NCBI RefSeq assembly: GCF_900323885.1
Contig: NZ_OOHJ01000005.1
Span: forward strand, 248,001 to 312,000
Direction of reading: 5' to 3'
DNA length: 64,000 bases
From: [Actinomadura] parvosata subsp. kistnae
GTDB taxonomy: Bacteria > Actinomycetota > Actinomycetes > Streptosporangiales > Streptosporangiaceae
The first letter of the stretch is position 1; every line of letters begins with the position of its first letter. The notes beneath the pieces are model-generated. The model searched no databases and was not told the DNA's origin. It saw only the letters and a program-made list of their open reading frames with translations. Position numbers and translations under genes: made by a program. Positions 27,114-35,262 of the stretch are shown piece by piece.

Positions 27114-28375
27114 GACGTGCGGTCCTGCGCCGCCTGGATGGTGGCCAGCGCCTCGTCCACCGTCGTCTCACCCAGCACCAGGCGCTGCGACTCCGCCCTG
27201 ATCGCGGTGTTCACGTCCGGCGTGAACGTCGTGGACATGACCTGCATGCTCTGCACGCCGGCGGCGAAGCCCTTGAGCTGCCCGGGGATGTCCGTGCCGG
27301 CGAGCAGCTCGGGGTTGCTGGGCAGGATGCGGGCCGTCCTGGCGAACACCGCCTGCTGCGCGGGCTCGGTCAGCCACTTCACGAACGCCAGCGCCTCCTT
27401 GGCATGCTTGCCCCTCGGGTTGATCACCGCGCCCTTGCCGGGCAGGCCCGGCGAGCGCGGCTCGTGGACGGCGCCGGGCGCCTTGGGCACCCCGGTGGAG
27501 AAGTAGTCCTCGAACTCCGGGTTCGTGCGCAGGCCGACCGACACGCCGGGGGCGGCGTCGAAGATGGCGCCCGTCGCCTTCGTGAAGAAGGCCGACTCGA
27601 CGTTCGGATGGTCGTCCTGGCCGCCGGGGATGGAGTCGTTCGCGAGGACGCCGGCCCGCTTCAGGTCGAGCAGGAACTGGAAGGCGTTGCGCCAGCCGTC
27701 CTGCTTCCAGCTCGCCTTCCCGTTGAGCGTCGCCTCGATCTCGGCGTCGGTCAGCCAGTTCGAGGCGAGGGCCTGGATGATGTTCGGGGTCTGCGAGGCC
27801 GCGACGGAGAACGTCGCCTTCTTCGCGGCGAGCGCGTCGATGAACTCCTTCGTCGTCGCCGGGGGCTTGTCCGCCGACATCCCGGTCAGGGCCGGGTTGA
27901 CGAGGAAGCCGTACGTCTGGGTCTCCCAGTGCACCGAGTAGACGCCCGGCTTGACCCCCAGGTTGTTGCCCGCCTGGAACGTCGACATCTTGAGCACGGC
28001 CGGGCTGAAGTTCCTGCTCCACCCGGCGTTCAGCTCGGCGGACAGGTCCATCGCCCAGCCGGCCTTGTAGAACGGCGCCATCTGCGTCGCGTCGAACGAC
28101 GAGTAGACGTCCGGCATGGACCGGGACTGCGCCTTGGCCTGCAGCTTGGGCAGGTAGTCGGCCGGCCCGGGGGACTCGATCGTGACCTTGACGCCGGTCT
28201 TGCCGGTGTACTGCCGGGCGAGCTGCGTGAGCGCGGCCTCCTGGCCGCGCGACTGGTTCATGAACGTCAGCTCGACGGGCCCGCCGGTCGGTTCCTCGGC
28301 GGACGAGCAGCCCGCGAGCGCCAGCGCCAGCGAGGCCGCCACGGCGGTGGCGCGTACGGAGAGATGTGTGCCCAT
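27110..28375 (-). CDS. Sugar ABC transporter substrate-binding lipoprotein (SBP family 1)
   Basis: A 421-residue extracellular lipoprotein with lipobox LAGC near residue 23. The mature part has the family 1 pattern: LTFMNQSRGQEAALTQLARQ, MPDVYSSFDATQMAPFY, a TYGFLVNPAL hinge and PLPGKGAVINPRGKHAKEAL-type C-terminal lobe. It delivers a sugar or oligosaccharide to the two permeases. AGGTGAGGACC precedes the ATG, within the end of the glycosidase gene, so all four genes are one unit. Confidence 0.9.
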   Translation of the reverse strand: MGTHLSVRATAVAASLALALAGCSSAEEPTGGPVELTFMNQSRGQEAALTQLARQYTGKTGVKVTIESPGPADYLPKLQAKAQSRSMPDVYSSFDATQMAPFYKAGWAMDLSAELNAGWSRNFSPAVLKMSTFQAGNNLGVKPGVYSVHWETQTYGFLVNPALTGMSADKPPATTKEFIDALAAKKATFSVAASQTPNIIQALASNWLTDAEIEATLNGKASWKQDGWRNAFQFLLDLKRAGVLANDSIPGGQDDHPNVESAFFTKATGAIFDAAPGVSVGLRTNPEFEDYFSTGVPKAPGAVHEPRSPGLPGKGAVINPRGKHAKEALAFVKWLTEPAQQAVFARTARILPSNPELLAGTDIPGQLKGFAAGVQSMQVMSTTFTPDVNTAIRAESQRLVLGETTVDEALATIQAAQDRTS

Positions 28376-28380
28376 GGTCC

Positions 28381-30558
28381 TCACCTTTGGGAGCCTTGGA
28401 TGCCTTGGATGCCTTGGATGCCTTGGTCGGGGAAGCGGATGGGATGGTGGCCGGCCGGTTCCGCGGTGATCAGCCAGCCGTCGGGGGGCTCTGCCCCCTG
28501 GTCCAGCGCCGCGACGATGTGCGCCATCGCGGCGAGAAGTCCTCCGTTCGCCGGCAGGTAGATGGTGAGGAACCCCGGCAGCTGCGGGTTGTGCCCGTTG
28601 GGGAGGAACACGTTCTTGGGCGAGGGGAGCAGCAGGGCGTCGAGGGCGCGGCCGACGTCGCCGAGGCGGGCCGCGGTCATCGCCATGACCGGGTAGTCCC
28701 AGCCCCAGCTCGACTGCAGATCCCAGTGCTCCCAGACGGCGTCGAGCGTGGCCGCCATCGTGGCCGGGTCCACCAGGTCGGTGTCCGGCAGCCAGCCCAG
28801 CGCCATCAGCATGGACGGGTGGTCCTTGCGGACGAGTATCGGGGGCGTCGCGAGCGCGGCGTACGTGCCGTCGGGCAGCACGGCCGGCCGGCGCATGTTC
28901 CGCGCCACCCGCGCCCACTCCTCGTCCGGTTCGAGGCCGAGCCGGGTACGCCACTCGTTCGCCACGCCGAGCGCCCACGACCAGTACGCCAGCTCGAACG
29001 TCGGGTCCGCGTTCGTCGCCCGGTCCAGCAGGTAGCTCTCCTGCGCGGGGATGAGCGGCGGCGGCAGCACGTACGATCCGTCGCGCTCCTCGGCGAAGTC
29101 GGCCATGAACGCGGCCGTCGCCTCGACCAGCGGGTAGTGCTCGCGCAGGAACTCCGCCCCCCGGCCCTCGGCGCGCAGCAGCTCCAGCAGGTGGATCACG
29201 TGCGGCTGCTGCCACAGCAGGAAGACGCCGATGTTGCTGGGCGACTCGCGCGCCGACGGGTCGGTCTGCTTCGGCCAGCGGGCCCCGCGATACCCCTGCC
29301 GCCGGGCGGTCTCCCGCGCCGCCTCCAGCGCGCCGTGGTACCAGCGCAGGCTGCGCTCCAGCAGGTGGCCCCGCCCCCACAGGGGGAAGTGCGCCGCGTG
29401 CCACCAGTGCATCTCCAGGTGGAACTTGCCCGACCACGTGTTGTACGTCAGCCCTGACTCGGCGGGAGGCGTGGCCCCGGCGCAGTTGACCGCCGTGAGG
29501 TACTGCGACAGGACGATGCGGCGCTCCAGCTCGCGGGCGCGCGGGTCCGTGCTGCCGTCGAGGCTGATCGCGGCGCCCGTGCTCCAGTGCTCGGCCCACC
29601 AGTCCCGCGCGGCCCGGCTGACTTCGGCGAAGCCGTCGTCCGGTTGCCGGTCCTGGTCCGGCGTCAGGGTCACCACCACTTCGAGAACGGTGCCGTCCGT
29701 GCGCGCGACGGCCGACTCCGCCCCCTCCTGGAGGCTTCCGGTGGTGCGGACGGCGACGTCGTAGGCCAGCGCCTCCACCGTGCGCCGCGCGGTCCAGTGC
29801 CCGGGGGCGTGCCGGTCCCAGACCGTCTTCTGCTCCGGCGGCAGCTCGAACGCGGCCAGGTCGTCCGGCTGGTCGTCGAACACCCAGACGACGCCCCACC
29901 CGCGCGGCAGCAGGCCGGACTCGACCCGCACCGCGAAACGGTGCTCGCGCGGGTCGGCGACCGTGGTGACGCGGACCTGCTCGCCGTCGAGCACGTACGC
30001 GGCGTGGATCGTTCCCGTCCACAGGTCCAGCTCGGTGCGGACGTCCGCCAGCAGCGCCGGGTCGCCCGGGCCCGTCCCGTCGGGGCCGACCAGCGCGAGG
30101 CGGCCGAGGTGGGCGCGGCGCGGGTTGAAGTGGAACCACGCGCCCGCCACGAACTCCTCGGCGATCGGGTCGCCCGGCCGTTGCAGGCCCATCCGGTCGA
30201 GGTAGGGGACCGGGCCGCGCGGCGTCTCGTACAGCGTGACCGCGTCCTCCAGGCGCAGTTCTCGCGCGGCGCGCGTCTCGTACCAGCCCCAGGTGGACTG
30301 GGTGCGCAGCGGGATCTGGAAGTCGCCGGCGTCGAAGGCGCGCGGGCGCTGCTCCGGCAGGCCGGACAGCCCGTCGCGCACGACCCGGTGCGGGTCGGGG
30401 ACCAGCTCGTGGAAGGACGGGAACGTCTGCAGCCCGGAGACGTCGACCGTGAGCGCGATGTCGCCGTTGCCGACCGTCAGGACGCCGGCCGGGTGCGCGG
30501 ACGTCAGCACGGGGTTGTGCCGTCGTACGAGCCGGCGGCGGTCGATTGCTTGGGGCAT
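28381..30558 (-). CDS. Cytoplasmic (alpha/alpha)6 glycoside hydrolase-like protein, GH65/GH95 relative
   Basis: A 725-residue protein with no signal peptide. The N-terminal 270 residues are beta-rich (LTVGNGDIALTVDVSG), and the rest is a helical barrel with LTYNTWSGKFHLEMHWWHA, GARWPKQTDP, LLWQQPHVIHLLELL and SSWGWDYPVMAMTAARLG. This order resembles clan GH-L and GH95 enzymes, where an acidic residue in the EMHWWH region and a C-terminal Glu/Asp act in catalysis; the exact family is not certain. It is the first gene of the sugar operon, with AAGAGGAAAGACGAGG before its ATG. It probably cleaves the sugar brought in by the transporter. The last residues (IQG three times) come from a 9-bp DNA repeat. 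Confidence 0.75.
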   Translation of the reverse strand: MPQAIDRRRLVRRHNPVLTSAHPAGVLTVGNGDIALTVDVSGLQTFPSFHELVPDPHRVVRDGLSGLPEQRPRAFDAGDFQIPLRTQSTWGWYETRAARELRLEDAVTLYETPRGPVPYLDRMGLQRPGDPIAEEFVAGAWFHFNPRRAHLGRLALVGPDGTGPGDPALLADVRTELDLWTGTIHAAYVLDGEQVRVTTVADPREHRFAVRVESGLLPRGWGVVWVFDDQPDDLAAFELPPEQKTVWDRHAPGHWTARRTVEALAYDVAVRTTGSLQEGAESAVARTDGTVLEVVVTLTPDQDRQPDDGFAEVSRAARDWWAEHWSTGAAISLDGSTDPRARELERRIVLSQYLTAVNCAGATPPAESGLTYNTWSGKFHLEMHWWHAAHFPLWGRGHLLERSLRWYHGALEAARETARRQGYRGARWPKQTDPSARESPSNIGVFLLWQQPHVIHLLELLRAEGRGAEFLREHYPLVEATAAFMADFAEERDGSYVLPPPLIPAQESYLLDRATNADPTFELAYWSWALGVANEWRTRLGLEPDEEWARVARNMRRPAVLPDGTYAALATPPILVRKDHPSMLMALGWLPDTDLVDPATMAATLDAVWEHWDLQSSWGWDYPVMAMTAARLGDVGRALDALLLPSPKNVFLPNGHNPQLPGFLTIYLPANGGLLAAMAHIVAALDQGAEPPDGWLITAEPAGHHPIRFPDQGIQGIQGIQGSQR
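28393..28428. repeat. 9-bp tandem repeat at the 3' end of the glycosidase gene
   Basis: gccttggat occurs at 28393, 28402 and 28411, with a partial copy at 28420. It encodes the repeated Ile-Gln-Gly tail at the end of the enzyme. Exact identity of the units suggests recent slippage. Confidence 0.85.
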
Positions 30559-30769
30559 CCTCGTCTTTCCTCTTGCTGTTCCAGTCTCGGCCGCGGCGGC
30601 TGCGGGGGCCGGGGTACGACACGCGCGTGCCGGTCGAACGGGGTCACGGACGCGCGGCTCGCGACCGGCGCTCCGCGCTCGCACGGCATCTCCTGGGCCG
30701 CCGGCGGCCCGCGGAGCCCCCGAGTGCGAGTTAACGTAGCCGTTGCGCCGCACGGCGGTCAAGGAAAAC

Positions 30770-30783
30770 GTGTACCGGTCTAC
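30770..30783. promoter_or_regulatory. LacI operator candidate 1 (imperfect)
   Basis: gtgtaccggtctac, centred on ACCGGT, is an imperfect version of the downstream palindrome. Its centre is 65 bp from that of site 2, close to six helical turns, which would allow cooperative binding or looping by a LacI dimer pair. Confidence 0.55.
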
Positions 30784-30835
30784 GACGCTCCTCCTGGCTT
30801 TCATGGGTGCCTTATTGATCTTTGGTTATTCTCCA

Positions 30836-30847
30836 TAGACCGGTCTA
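30836..30847. promoter_or_regulatory. LacI operator candidate 2 (perfect palindrome)
   Basis: TAGACCGGTCTA is a perfect 12-bp palindrome with the central CG typical of LacI-family operators. It lies about 49 bases upstream of the LacI start, in the region expected for its promoter. Confidence 0.7.
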
Positions 30848-30895
30848 CGGGGTTGATCATGTCGTAGGATCGGCACGACTCGGCTGGAGAAGGGG

Positions 30896-31930
30896 ATGCC
30901 CATGGTCGCGCCAGAACGGCGGCGAAGAGTGACCATTTCCGACGTGGCGCGACACGCCGGCGTCTCCAAAGCGGCGGTCTCCAAGGTGATCCGCAACGAC
31001 TACGGCGTCAGCGACGCCATGCGCGACCGCGTCCAGCGCTCCATCGCCGAGCTCGGCTACCGCCCCCAGGCCGCCGCGCGGGCGCTGCGCGGGCGGGCGT
31101 ACACGATCGGGGTGCTCATGCAGCACATCGGCATCCCGTTCTACGCCGAGATCGTGACCGGGCTGGTCGACGAGCTCGCCGCGTCCGACTACCAGGCGAT
31201 CATGATCCAGGGCGGCACGCACGACAAGACCGAGAAACGCGCCATCGACGCCCTCATCGACCGGCAGGTGGACGGCATCCTCATGATCGCGCCCCTGGCC
31301 GGCCGCTCCCACCTGGAGCAGGTGGCCCGCGAGATCCCCACCCTTGTGCTCGGCCGGCACGACCGGTCACCGGCGTACGACTCGATCGTCGACGACGACC
31401 GGGTCGGCTCCGAGCTCGTCATGGAGCACCTCATCGGGCTCGGCCACCGGCGCATCGCGCACATCACCTTCGACAAGGCACACGGGCAGGCCGCCGACCG
31501 CACGCCGCGCATCAGGGCCGAGACGTACGAGCGGGTGATGCGCGAGCACGGGCTGGCCGGCGAGATCGCCGTCGTCGCCACCTCCTACACCGAGGAGGGC
31601 GGCTACCGCGGCGCCCAGGAGCTGCTCAGCCGCACGCCGCGCCCCACCGCGATCTTCGCCGGCGCCGACGAGGCCGCCCTCGGCGTCCTCGCCGCGCTGC
31701 ACGAGGTCGGCCTGTCCGTCCCCGACGACGTGTCCGTGGCCGGTTACGACAACACCAAGCTGGCCGCCCACCCCCGCATCGCCCTGACCACCGTCAACCA
31801 GGACGGCGTCGTCATGGGGCGCACGGCGGGGCGGCTGCTGCTCGAACGCATCGAGGGCCGCACGTCCGCCGCGCACTTCTCCGTCATCCCGAGCCTCGTC
31901 GTCCGCGGCTCCACCGCCGCGCCCCGCTGA
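30896..31930 (+). CDS. LacI-family transcriptional regulator of the sugar operon
   Basis: A 344-residue repressor. The HTH and hinge are TISDVARHAGVSKAAVSKVI and YRPQAAARALRG, followed by a periplasmic-binding-protein-like ligand domain (IGVLMQHIGIPFYAEIVTGL to VSVAGYDNTKLAAHPRIALT). It most likely senses the imported sugar or its product and represses both itself and the divergent glycosidase/ABC operon through TAGACCGGTCTA sites. GGAGA lies before the ATG at 30896; ATG 30902 is also possible. Confidence 0.9.
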   Translation: MPMVAPERRRRVTISDVARHAGVSKAAVSKVIRNDYGVSDAMRDRVQRSIAELGYRPQAAARALRGRAYTIGVLMQHIGIPFYAEIVTGLVDELAASDYQAIMIQGGTHDKTEKRAIDALIDRQVDGILMIAPLAGRSHLEQVAREIPTLVLGRHDRSPAYDSIVDDDRVGSELVMEHLIGLGHRRIAHITFDKAHGQAADRTPRIRAETYERVMREHGLAGEIAVVATSYTEEGGYRGAQELLSRTPRPTAIFAGADEAALGVLAALHEVGLSVPDDVSVAGYDNTKLAAHPRIALTTVNQDGVVMGRTAGRLLLERIEGRTSAAHFSVIPSLVVRGSTAAPR

Positions 31931-32052
31931 TCGTGACGACTGCTCGATGAAGCCGAGACTGCGGCAGCGCCCGGCACGGCTGAAACGTGCGGCGTGGCGT
32001 CGGGCGATGATCGGGATGATCGCCGTAAAGCGGGGCGGGCCGGGCGAGTGAC

Positions 32053-32070
32053 TCTGGTATGTCTGGTCTA
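32053..32070 (+). promoter_or_regulatory. Tandem tctggt operator candidate before the GntR gene
   Basis: tctggt at 32053 is repeated at 32062, nine bases later, within CTGGTA-n3-CTGGTCT. The same arrangement with the same spacing occurs upstream of the NagB-like gene. TGGTCT is half of the palindrome read by DasR-type HutC regulators. Confidence 0.55.
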
Positions 32071-32094
32071 CTCGCCCGTGTTACGGTGATCGCC

Positions 32095-32832
32095 ATGAGC
32101 ACCGGTGTGGACGCGGAGGCCGGCGGCGCCGTCATGGAGACCTACCGGCGGCTCGGCGACGCCCTCCGCCGGGGGATGTTCGCGGCGGGCAGCCGCCTGC
32201 CCGGCGAGCGCGACCTGGCGGGCAGCCTCGGCGTCAGCCGCTCGACCCTGCGTCACGCCCTCACGCGCCTCGCCGAGGAGGGCAGGCTCGAGCGCTCCGC
32301 CCAGCGCGGCTGGTTCGTGGCCCGCGACGTGGCCGGCGAGCCGCCGAGCACGCTCCAGAGCTTCTCCGAGATGGCCAGGGGGCGCGGCCTCACCCCGACC
32401 TCCGAGATCCTGCTGCGGCGGGAGCGGCCGGCCACGTTCGAGGAGGCCGAGCGGCTCAGCGTCGCCCCGGCCGCCCGCGTGCTGGAGCTGCGCCGGCTGC
32501 GCGGCCTCGACGGGGTGCCCGTCTGCCTCGACACGAGCGTCATCGTGCTCGCGCGGGCGGCCGCGCTCGCCCGTACCGACCTCACCGATCGTTCCCTGTA
32601 CGAGACGCTGGAGCACGAGTGCGGCATCCGCGTCGGCCGCAGCTCGTGCACGGTGCGCGCGGACGCCGCCGACGAGGAGATCGCCCGGCTCCTGCGGGTC
32701 GATCGCGGCGCCCCGGTCCTGGTCGGCGAGGAGGTCACCTATGCCGACGACGGCACCGCCGTCCTCACCGGGCGGACGATCTACCGCAGCGACTCCTACC
32801 GTTTCCAGGCCGACCTGTTCCGCCCGATCTGA
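32095..32832 (+). CDS. GntR-family regulator, HutC/UTRA subfamily
   Basis: A 245-residue regulator. The N-terminal winged helix is MFAAGSRLPGERDLAGSLGV, then RSTLRHALTRLAEEG; the C-terminal UTRA domain binds the effector (VLELRRLRGLDGVPVCLDTS to TGRTIYRSDSYRFQADLF). UTRA regulators commonly sense phosphorylated sugars, histidine-pathway metabolites or amino sugars. The neighbouring glucosamine-phosphate-isomerase-like gene and a shared operator-like motif suggest an amino-sugar effector (inference). ATG 32095 was chosen over an upstream start that would run through the operator. The stop lies in the first unit of a 29-bp repeat array. Confidence 0.88.
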   Translation: MSTGVDAEAGGAVMETYRRLGDALRRGMFAAGSRLPGERDLAGSLGVSRSTLRHALTRLAEEGRLERSAQRGWFVARDVAGEPPSTLQSFSEMARGRGLTPTSEILLRRERPATFEEAERLSVAPAARVLELRRLRGLDGVPVCLDTSVIVLARAAALARTDLTDRSLYETLEHECGIRVGRSSCTVRADAADEEIARLLRVDRGAPVLVGEEVTYADDGTAVLTGRTIYRSDSYRFQADLFRPI

Positions 32833-32928
32833 GCGGCGTCGGCCTCCCTCGTCCGATGCGAGCGGCGCTGGCCCGCGTCGTCCGATCTGAGCGGCGCCGG
32901 CCTGCGTCGTCCGATCTGAACGGCGGGG
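32822..32928. repeat. 29-bp tandem repeats beginning at the stop of the GntR gene
   Basis: Units start at 32822, 32851, 32880 and 32909 (last one partial); they share tccgat, gagcggcg and ggcctgcgtc-like blocks. The first unit encodes the last residues and TGA of the regulator; the others are non-coding copies. Downstream to 33121 there is only a GC-rich spacer with a ccgccac triplet run. Confidence 0.85.
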
Positions 32929-33121
32929 TCAGCTCGTCCAGGTTCGCGTGCGGCGGAGCGTCGGCAATGCCGCCGTCCACGTGCCCGCGCCCTCGGCGGC
33001 AGGCTGCCCGGCTGGTGATCCGTCACCACCGCCGCCACCGCCACCGCCGCCGCCGCTGCGTCTGTCACCGGCGCGCCGCTGTCGCCCGGAGCGTTCGGCG
33101 CGTCCGGCGCGGGATGGCAGG

Positions 33122-33943
33122 TCAGGGGCGGTCCGGCGCGGGGTGGCCGGCCGTCAGGCCGGTCGCCTCGTCGGCGAGCAGGGAGGGGGCGGCGCAGTCG
33201 CTGAGGACGGTGGCGGGCCAGCCGGGGTCGTAGCGGTCGGCGGCGGCGAGGCGGCGCGCTGTCGCGGCCTTGTCCGCGCCGTGCACCACCATCACCACCT
33301 GCTTCGACAGGTCGCGGATGGTCGCCACGCCCACGGTCACGCCATGGCCGGGCACCTCCTCCAGCCCGCCGAACGTCGGGAAGGTGGCGAGGTTGTCGCG
33401 GCGGGTGCGCTCGGCGAGCGCCACCACGCGGGTGCGGGCGTCCGCCGGGGTGCCGGCGGGGTTGAACGCGATGTGGCCGTCGCCGGCGCCCGAGGCCAGG
33501 ATGAACAGGTCGACGCCGCCGATGCCGGCGATCCGGCGGTCGTACTCGCCGGGATCGGCGGGGTCGGGCACCCAGAACCGGTCGGGGGTGATGCCGCGGC
33601 CGGGGCCGGCCGCGGCGTTCAGCGGCTCCACGATCTCGGCCCGGCCGAAGCGCACGCAGCTGTGGGGCAGGTCGGGGTCGATGCGGCGGAACCGGCCGGT
33701 TTCGGGCGCGCGCACGACGTACTCGTCCATCATGACGATCACGACGTGGCCCAGGCTCAGCCTCCTGGCCGCGACCTCGCGGGCGAGCGCCGCGTACGTG
33801 CTGCGCGCGCTGCGCCCGCCGGGGCAGCCCAGGACGTACGGCCGGCCGTCGCGGGCGGCGTCCGCGATCTCCGTCGCGATCCGTGCGGCGAGGACGTGTC
33901 CCAGGGCTTCGGGATCGGGGAAGACGGTGGGCCGCACGCGCAC
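33122..33943 (-). CDS. NagB-family glucosamine-6-phosphate deaminase-like protein with a changed active-site residue
   Basis: A 273-residue protein of the NagB/6-phosphogluconolactonase family. Residues equivalent to E. coli NagB Asp72, Asp141 and His143 are kept (MMDEY Asp73; GDGHIAF Asp155, His157), but the position of catalytic Glu148 is Pro162 (FNPAG instead of FNEP). The segment RRIDPDLPHSCVRFG also replaces the usual NagB lid residues. It may act on another sugar phosphate or have weak deaminase activity. AGGAG lies seven bases before the GTG start at 33943; GTG 33937 is an alternative. It is probably controlled by the adjacent GntR regulator. Confidence 0.75.
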   Translation of the reverse strand: MRVRPTVFPDPEALGHVLAARIATEIADAARDGRPYVLGCPGGRSARSTYAALAREVAARRLSLGHVVIVMMDEYVVRAPETGRFRRIDPDLPHSCVRFGRAEIVEPLNAAAGPGRGITPDRFWVPDPADPGEYDRRIAGIGGVDLFILASGAGDGHIAFNPAGTPADARTRVVALAERTRRDNLATFPTFGGLEEVPGHGVTVGVATIRDLSKQVVMVVHGADKAATARRLAAADRYDPGWPATVLSDCAAPSLLADEATGLTAGHPAPDRP

Positions 33944-33961
33944 GGGCAGACTCCTCTGCAG

Positions 33962-33976
33962 ACCAGTTGTACCAGT
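33962..33976 (-). promoter_or_regulatory. Tandem ACTGGT operator candidate before the NagB-like gene
   Basis: Read on the minus strand, ACTGGT occurs twice nine bases apart, within CTGGTA-n3-CTGGTCT. It matches the motif upstream of the GntR gene in sequence and spacing and lies just before the ribosome site of the NagB-like gene. Confidence 0.6.
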
Positions 33977-34023
33977 CAGCGTAATCGGGTGCTGCCGGCT
34001 CGGGCAATGCCCGTCCGCGGGCG

Positions 34024-35262
34024 CTACCCCAGCTCGTCGCGGCGGCGGGTCAGGTAGGCGGTCTCGGCGGTGTTGCCCGCCAGCTCGATGGCCCGCTCGT
34101 ACGCCGCACGCGCCTCCTGCCCCCGGCCCAGGCGGCGCAGCAGGTCGGCGCGGGTGGCGTGGTAGGCGTGATAGCCGGACAGCGTCTCGGCCAGCCGGTC
34201 CACGACGGCCAGCGCCACCTCCGGGCCGTCGAGCTCGGCCACGGCGACGGCCCGGTTGAGCGCGATGATCGGGGAGGGGTCGAGGCGGGCGAGCCGGTCG
34301 TACAGGGCGAGGATCTGCGACCAGTCGGTGTCGCGGATGTCGCGGGCGGAGGTGTGCACGGCGTTGATCGCCGCGAGGATCTGGTAGCGGCCGGGGACGG
34401 CCCCGGCCACGGCGGCGGCCAGCCGCTCGCGTACCAGCCGGTGGCCCTCGGCGATCAGCTCCGCGTCCCAGGCGGCGCGGTCCTGCTCGGCCAGGGGCAC
34501 CAGCTCGCCGCCGGCCGAGACGCGCGCGGCCCGGCGCGCCTCGGTGAGCAGCATCAGCGCCAGCAGCCCGGCCACCTCGCCGTCGTCCGGCAGGAGGGCG
34601 CGGATCAGGCGGGTGAGCCGGATCGCCTCGCCGGTCAGGTCGTGCCGCACGGGGTCGGTGCCGGGCCCGGTGGCCAGGTAACCCTCGTTGAAGACGAGAT
34701 AGAGGACGGCGAGGACACCCGAGACGCGCGCCGGCAGGTCGCCGGCGGACGGCATCCGATAGGGGATGCGCGCCGCCTTGATCTTGGCCTTCGCGCGGGT
34801 GATGCGCTGCCCCATCGCGCTCTCGGCCACCAGGAACGCGCGCGCGATCTCCGGCATGGTCAGCCCGGCCACCATGCGCAGCGTCAGCGCCACCCGCGCC
34901 TCCATCGCCAGCGCCGGATGGCAGCAGATGAAGATCAGGCGGAGCCGGTCGTCGTCGATGACGCCCAGAGACTCGGGCGGGTCGTCGTAGGACATCAGCG
35001 CCTTCCTGTGCTTGTCGTCGCGTTTGCTCTCGCGCCTGATCCGGTCGATGGCCAGACGGGTGGCGGTGGTGGTCAGCCAGCCGCCCGGGTTCGGCGGCAC
35101 GCCGTCGGCCGGCCACCGCTGCACGGCGGTCGCGAACGCCTCGGCCGCCGCCTCCTCGGCGATGTCGAGATCGCCGAACCGCCTGGTCAGGGCCGCGACC
35201 ACGCGGGCCCACTCGTCCCGGTGCGCCCGGGTGACGGCCTCATGGGCGTCGATCGTGCTCAC
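34024..35262 (-). CDS. ECF sigma factor with C-terminal TPR extension (ECF42/SigJ-like, DUF6596)
   Basis: A 412-residue sigma factor. Region 2 is in residues 15-80 (DLDIAEEAAAEAFATAVQRW, then GWLTTTATRLAIDRIRRE), region 4 in 120-175 (LTLRMVAGLTMPEIARAFLV), followed by a 240-residue DUF6596/TPR region (LAVLYLVFNEGYLATGPG) typical of ECF42. These sigma factors have no anti-sigma factor; the C-terminal part regulates them, and most are encoded beside a DGPF/YCII protein. Here only a 23-codon remnant of that partner remains, overlapping the GTG start. Confidence 0.9.
   Translation of the reverse strand: MSTIDAHEAVTRAHRDEWARVVAALTRRFGDLDIAEEAAAEAFATAVQRWPADGVPPNPGGWLTTTATRLAIDRIRRESKRDDKHRKALMSYDDPPESLGVIDDDRLRLIFICCHPALAMEARVALTLRMVAGLTMPEIARAFLVAESAMGQRITRAKAKIKAARIPYRMPSAGDLPARVSGVLAVLYLVFNEGYLATGPGTDPVRHDLTGEAIRLTRLIRALLPDDGEVAGLLALMLLTEARRAARVSAGGELVPLAEQDRAAWDAELIAEGHRLVRERLAAAVAGAVPGRYQILAAINAVHTSARDIRDTDWSQILALYDRLARLDPSPIIALNRAVAVAELDGPEVALAVVDRLAETLSGYHAYHATRADLLRRLGRGQEARAAYERAIELAGNTAETAYLTRRRDELG

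Larger units (their letters stand above)
30559..30895. other. Divergent promoter region between the glycosidase operon and LacI
   Basis: A spacer of 337 bp with no gene. The half next to lacI is A/T-richer and holds two related operator-like palindromes (listed separately), which leaves room for promoters in both directions. The half next to the glycosidase is GC-rich and shows nothing recognisable. Confidence 0.6.
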
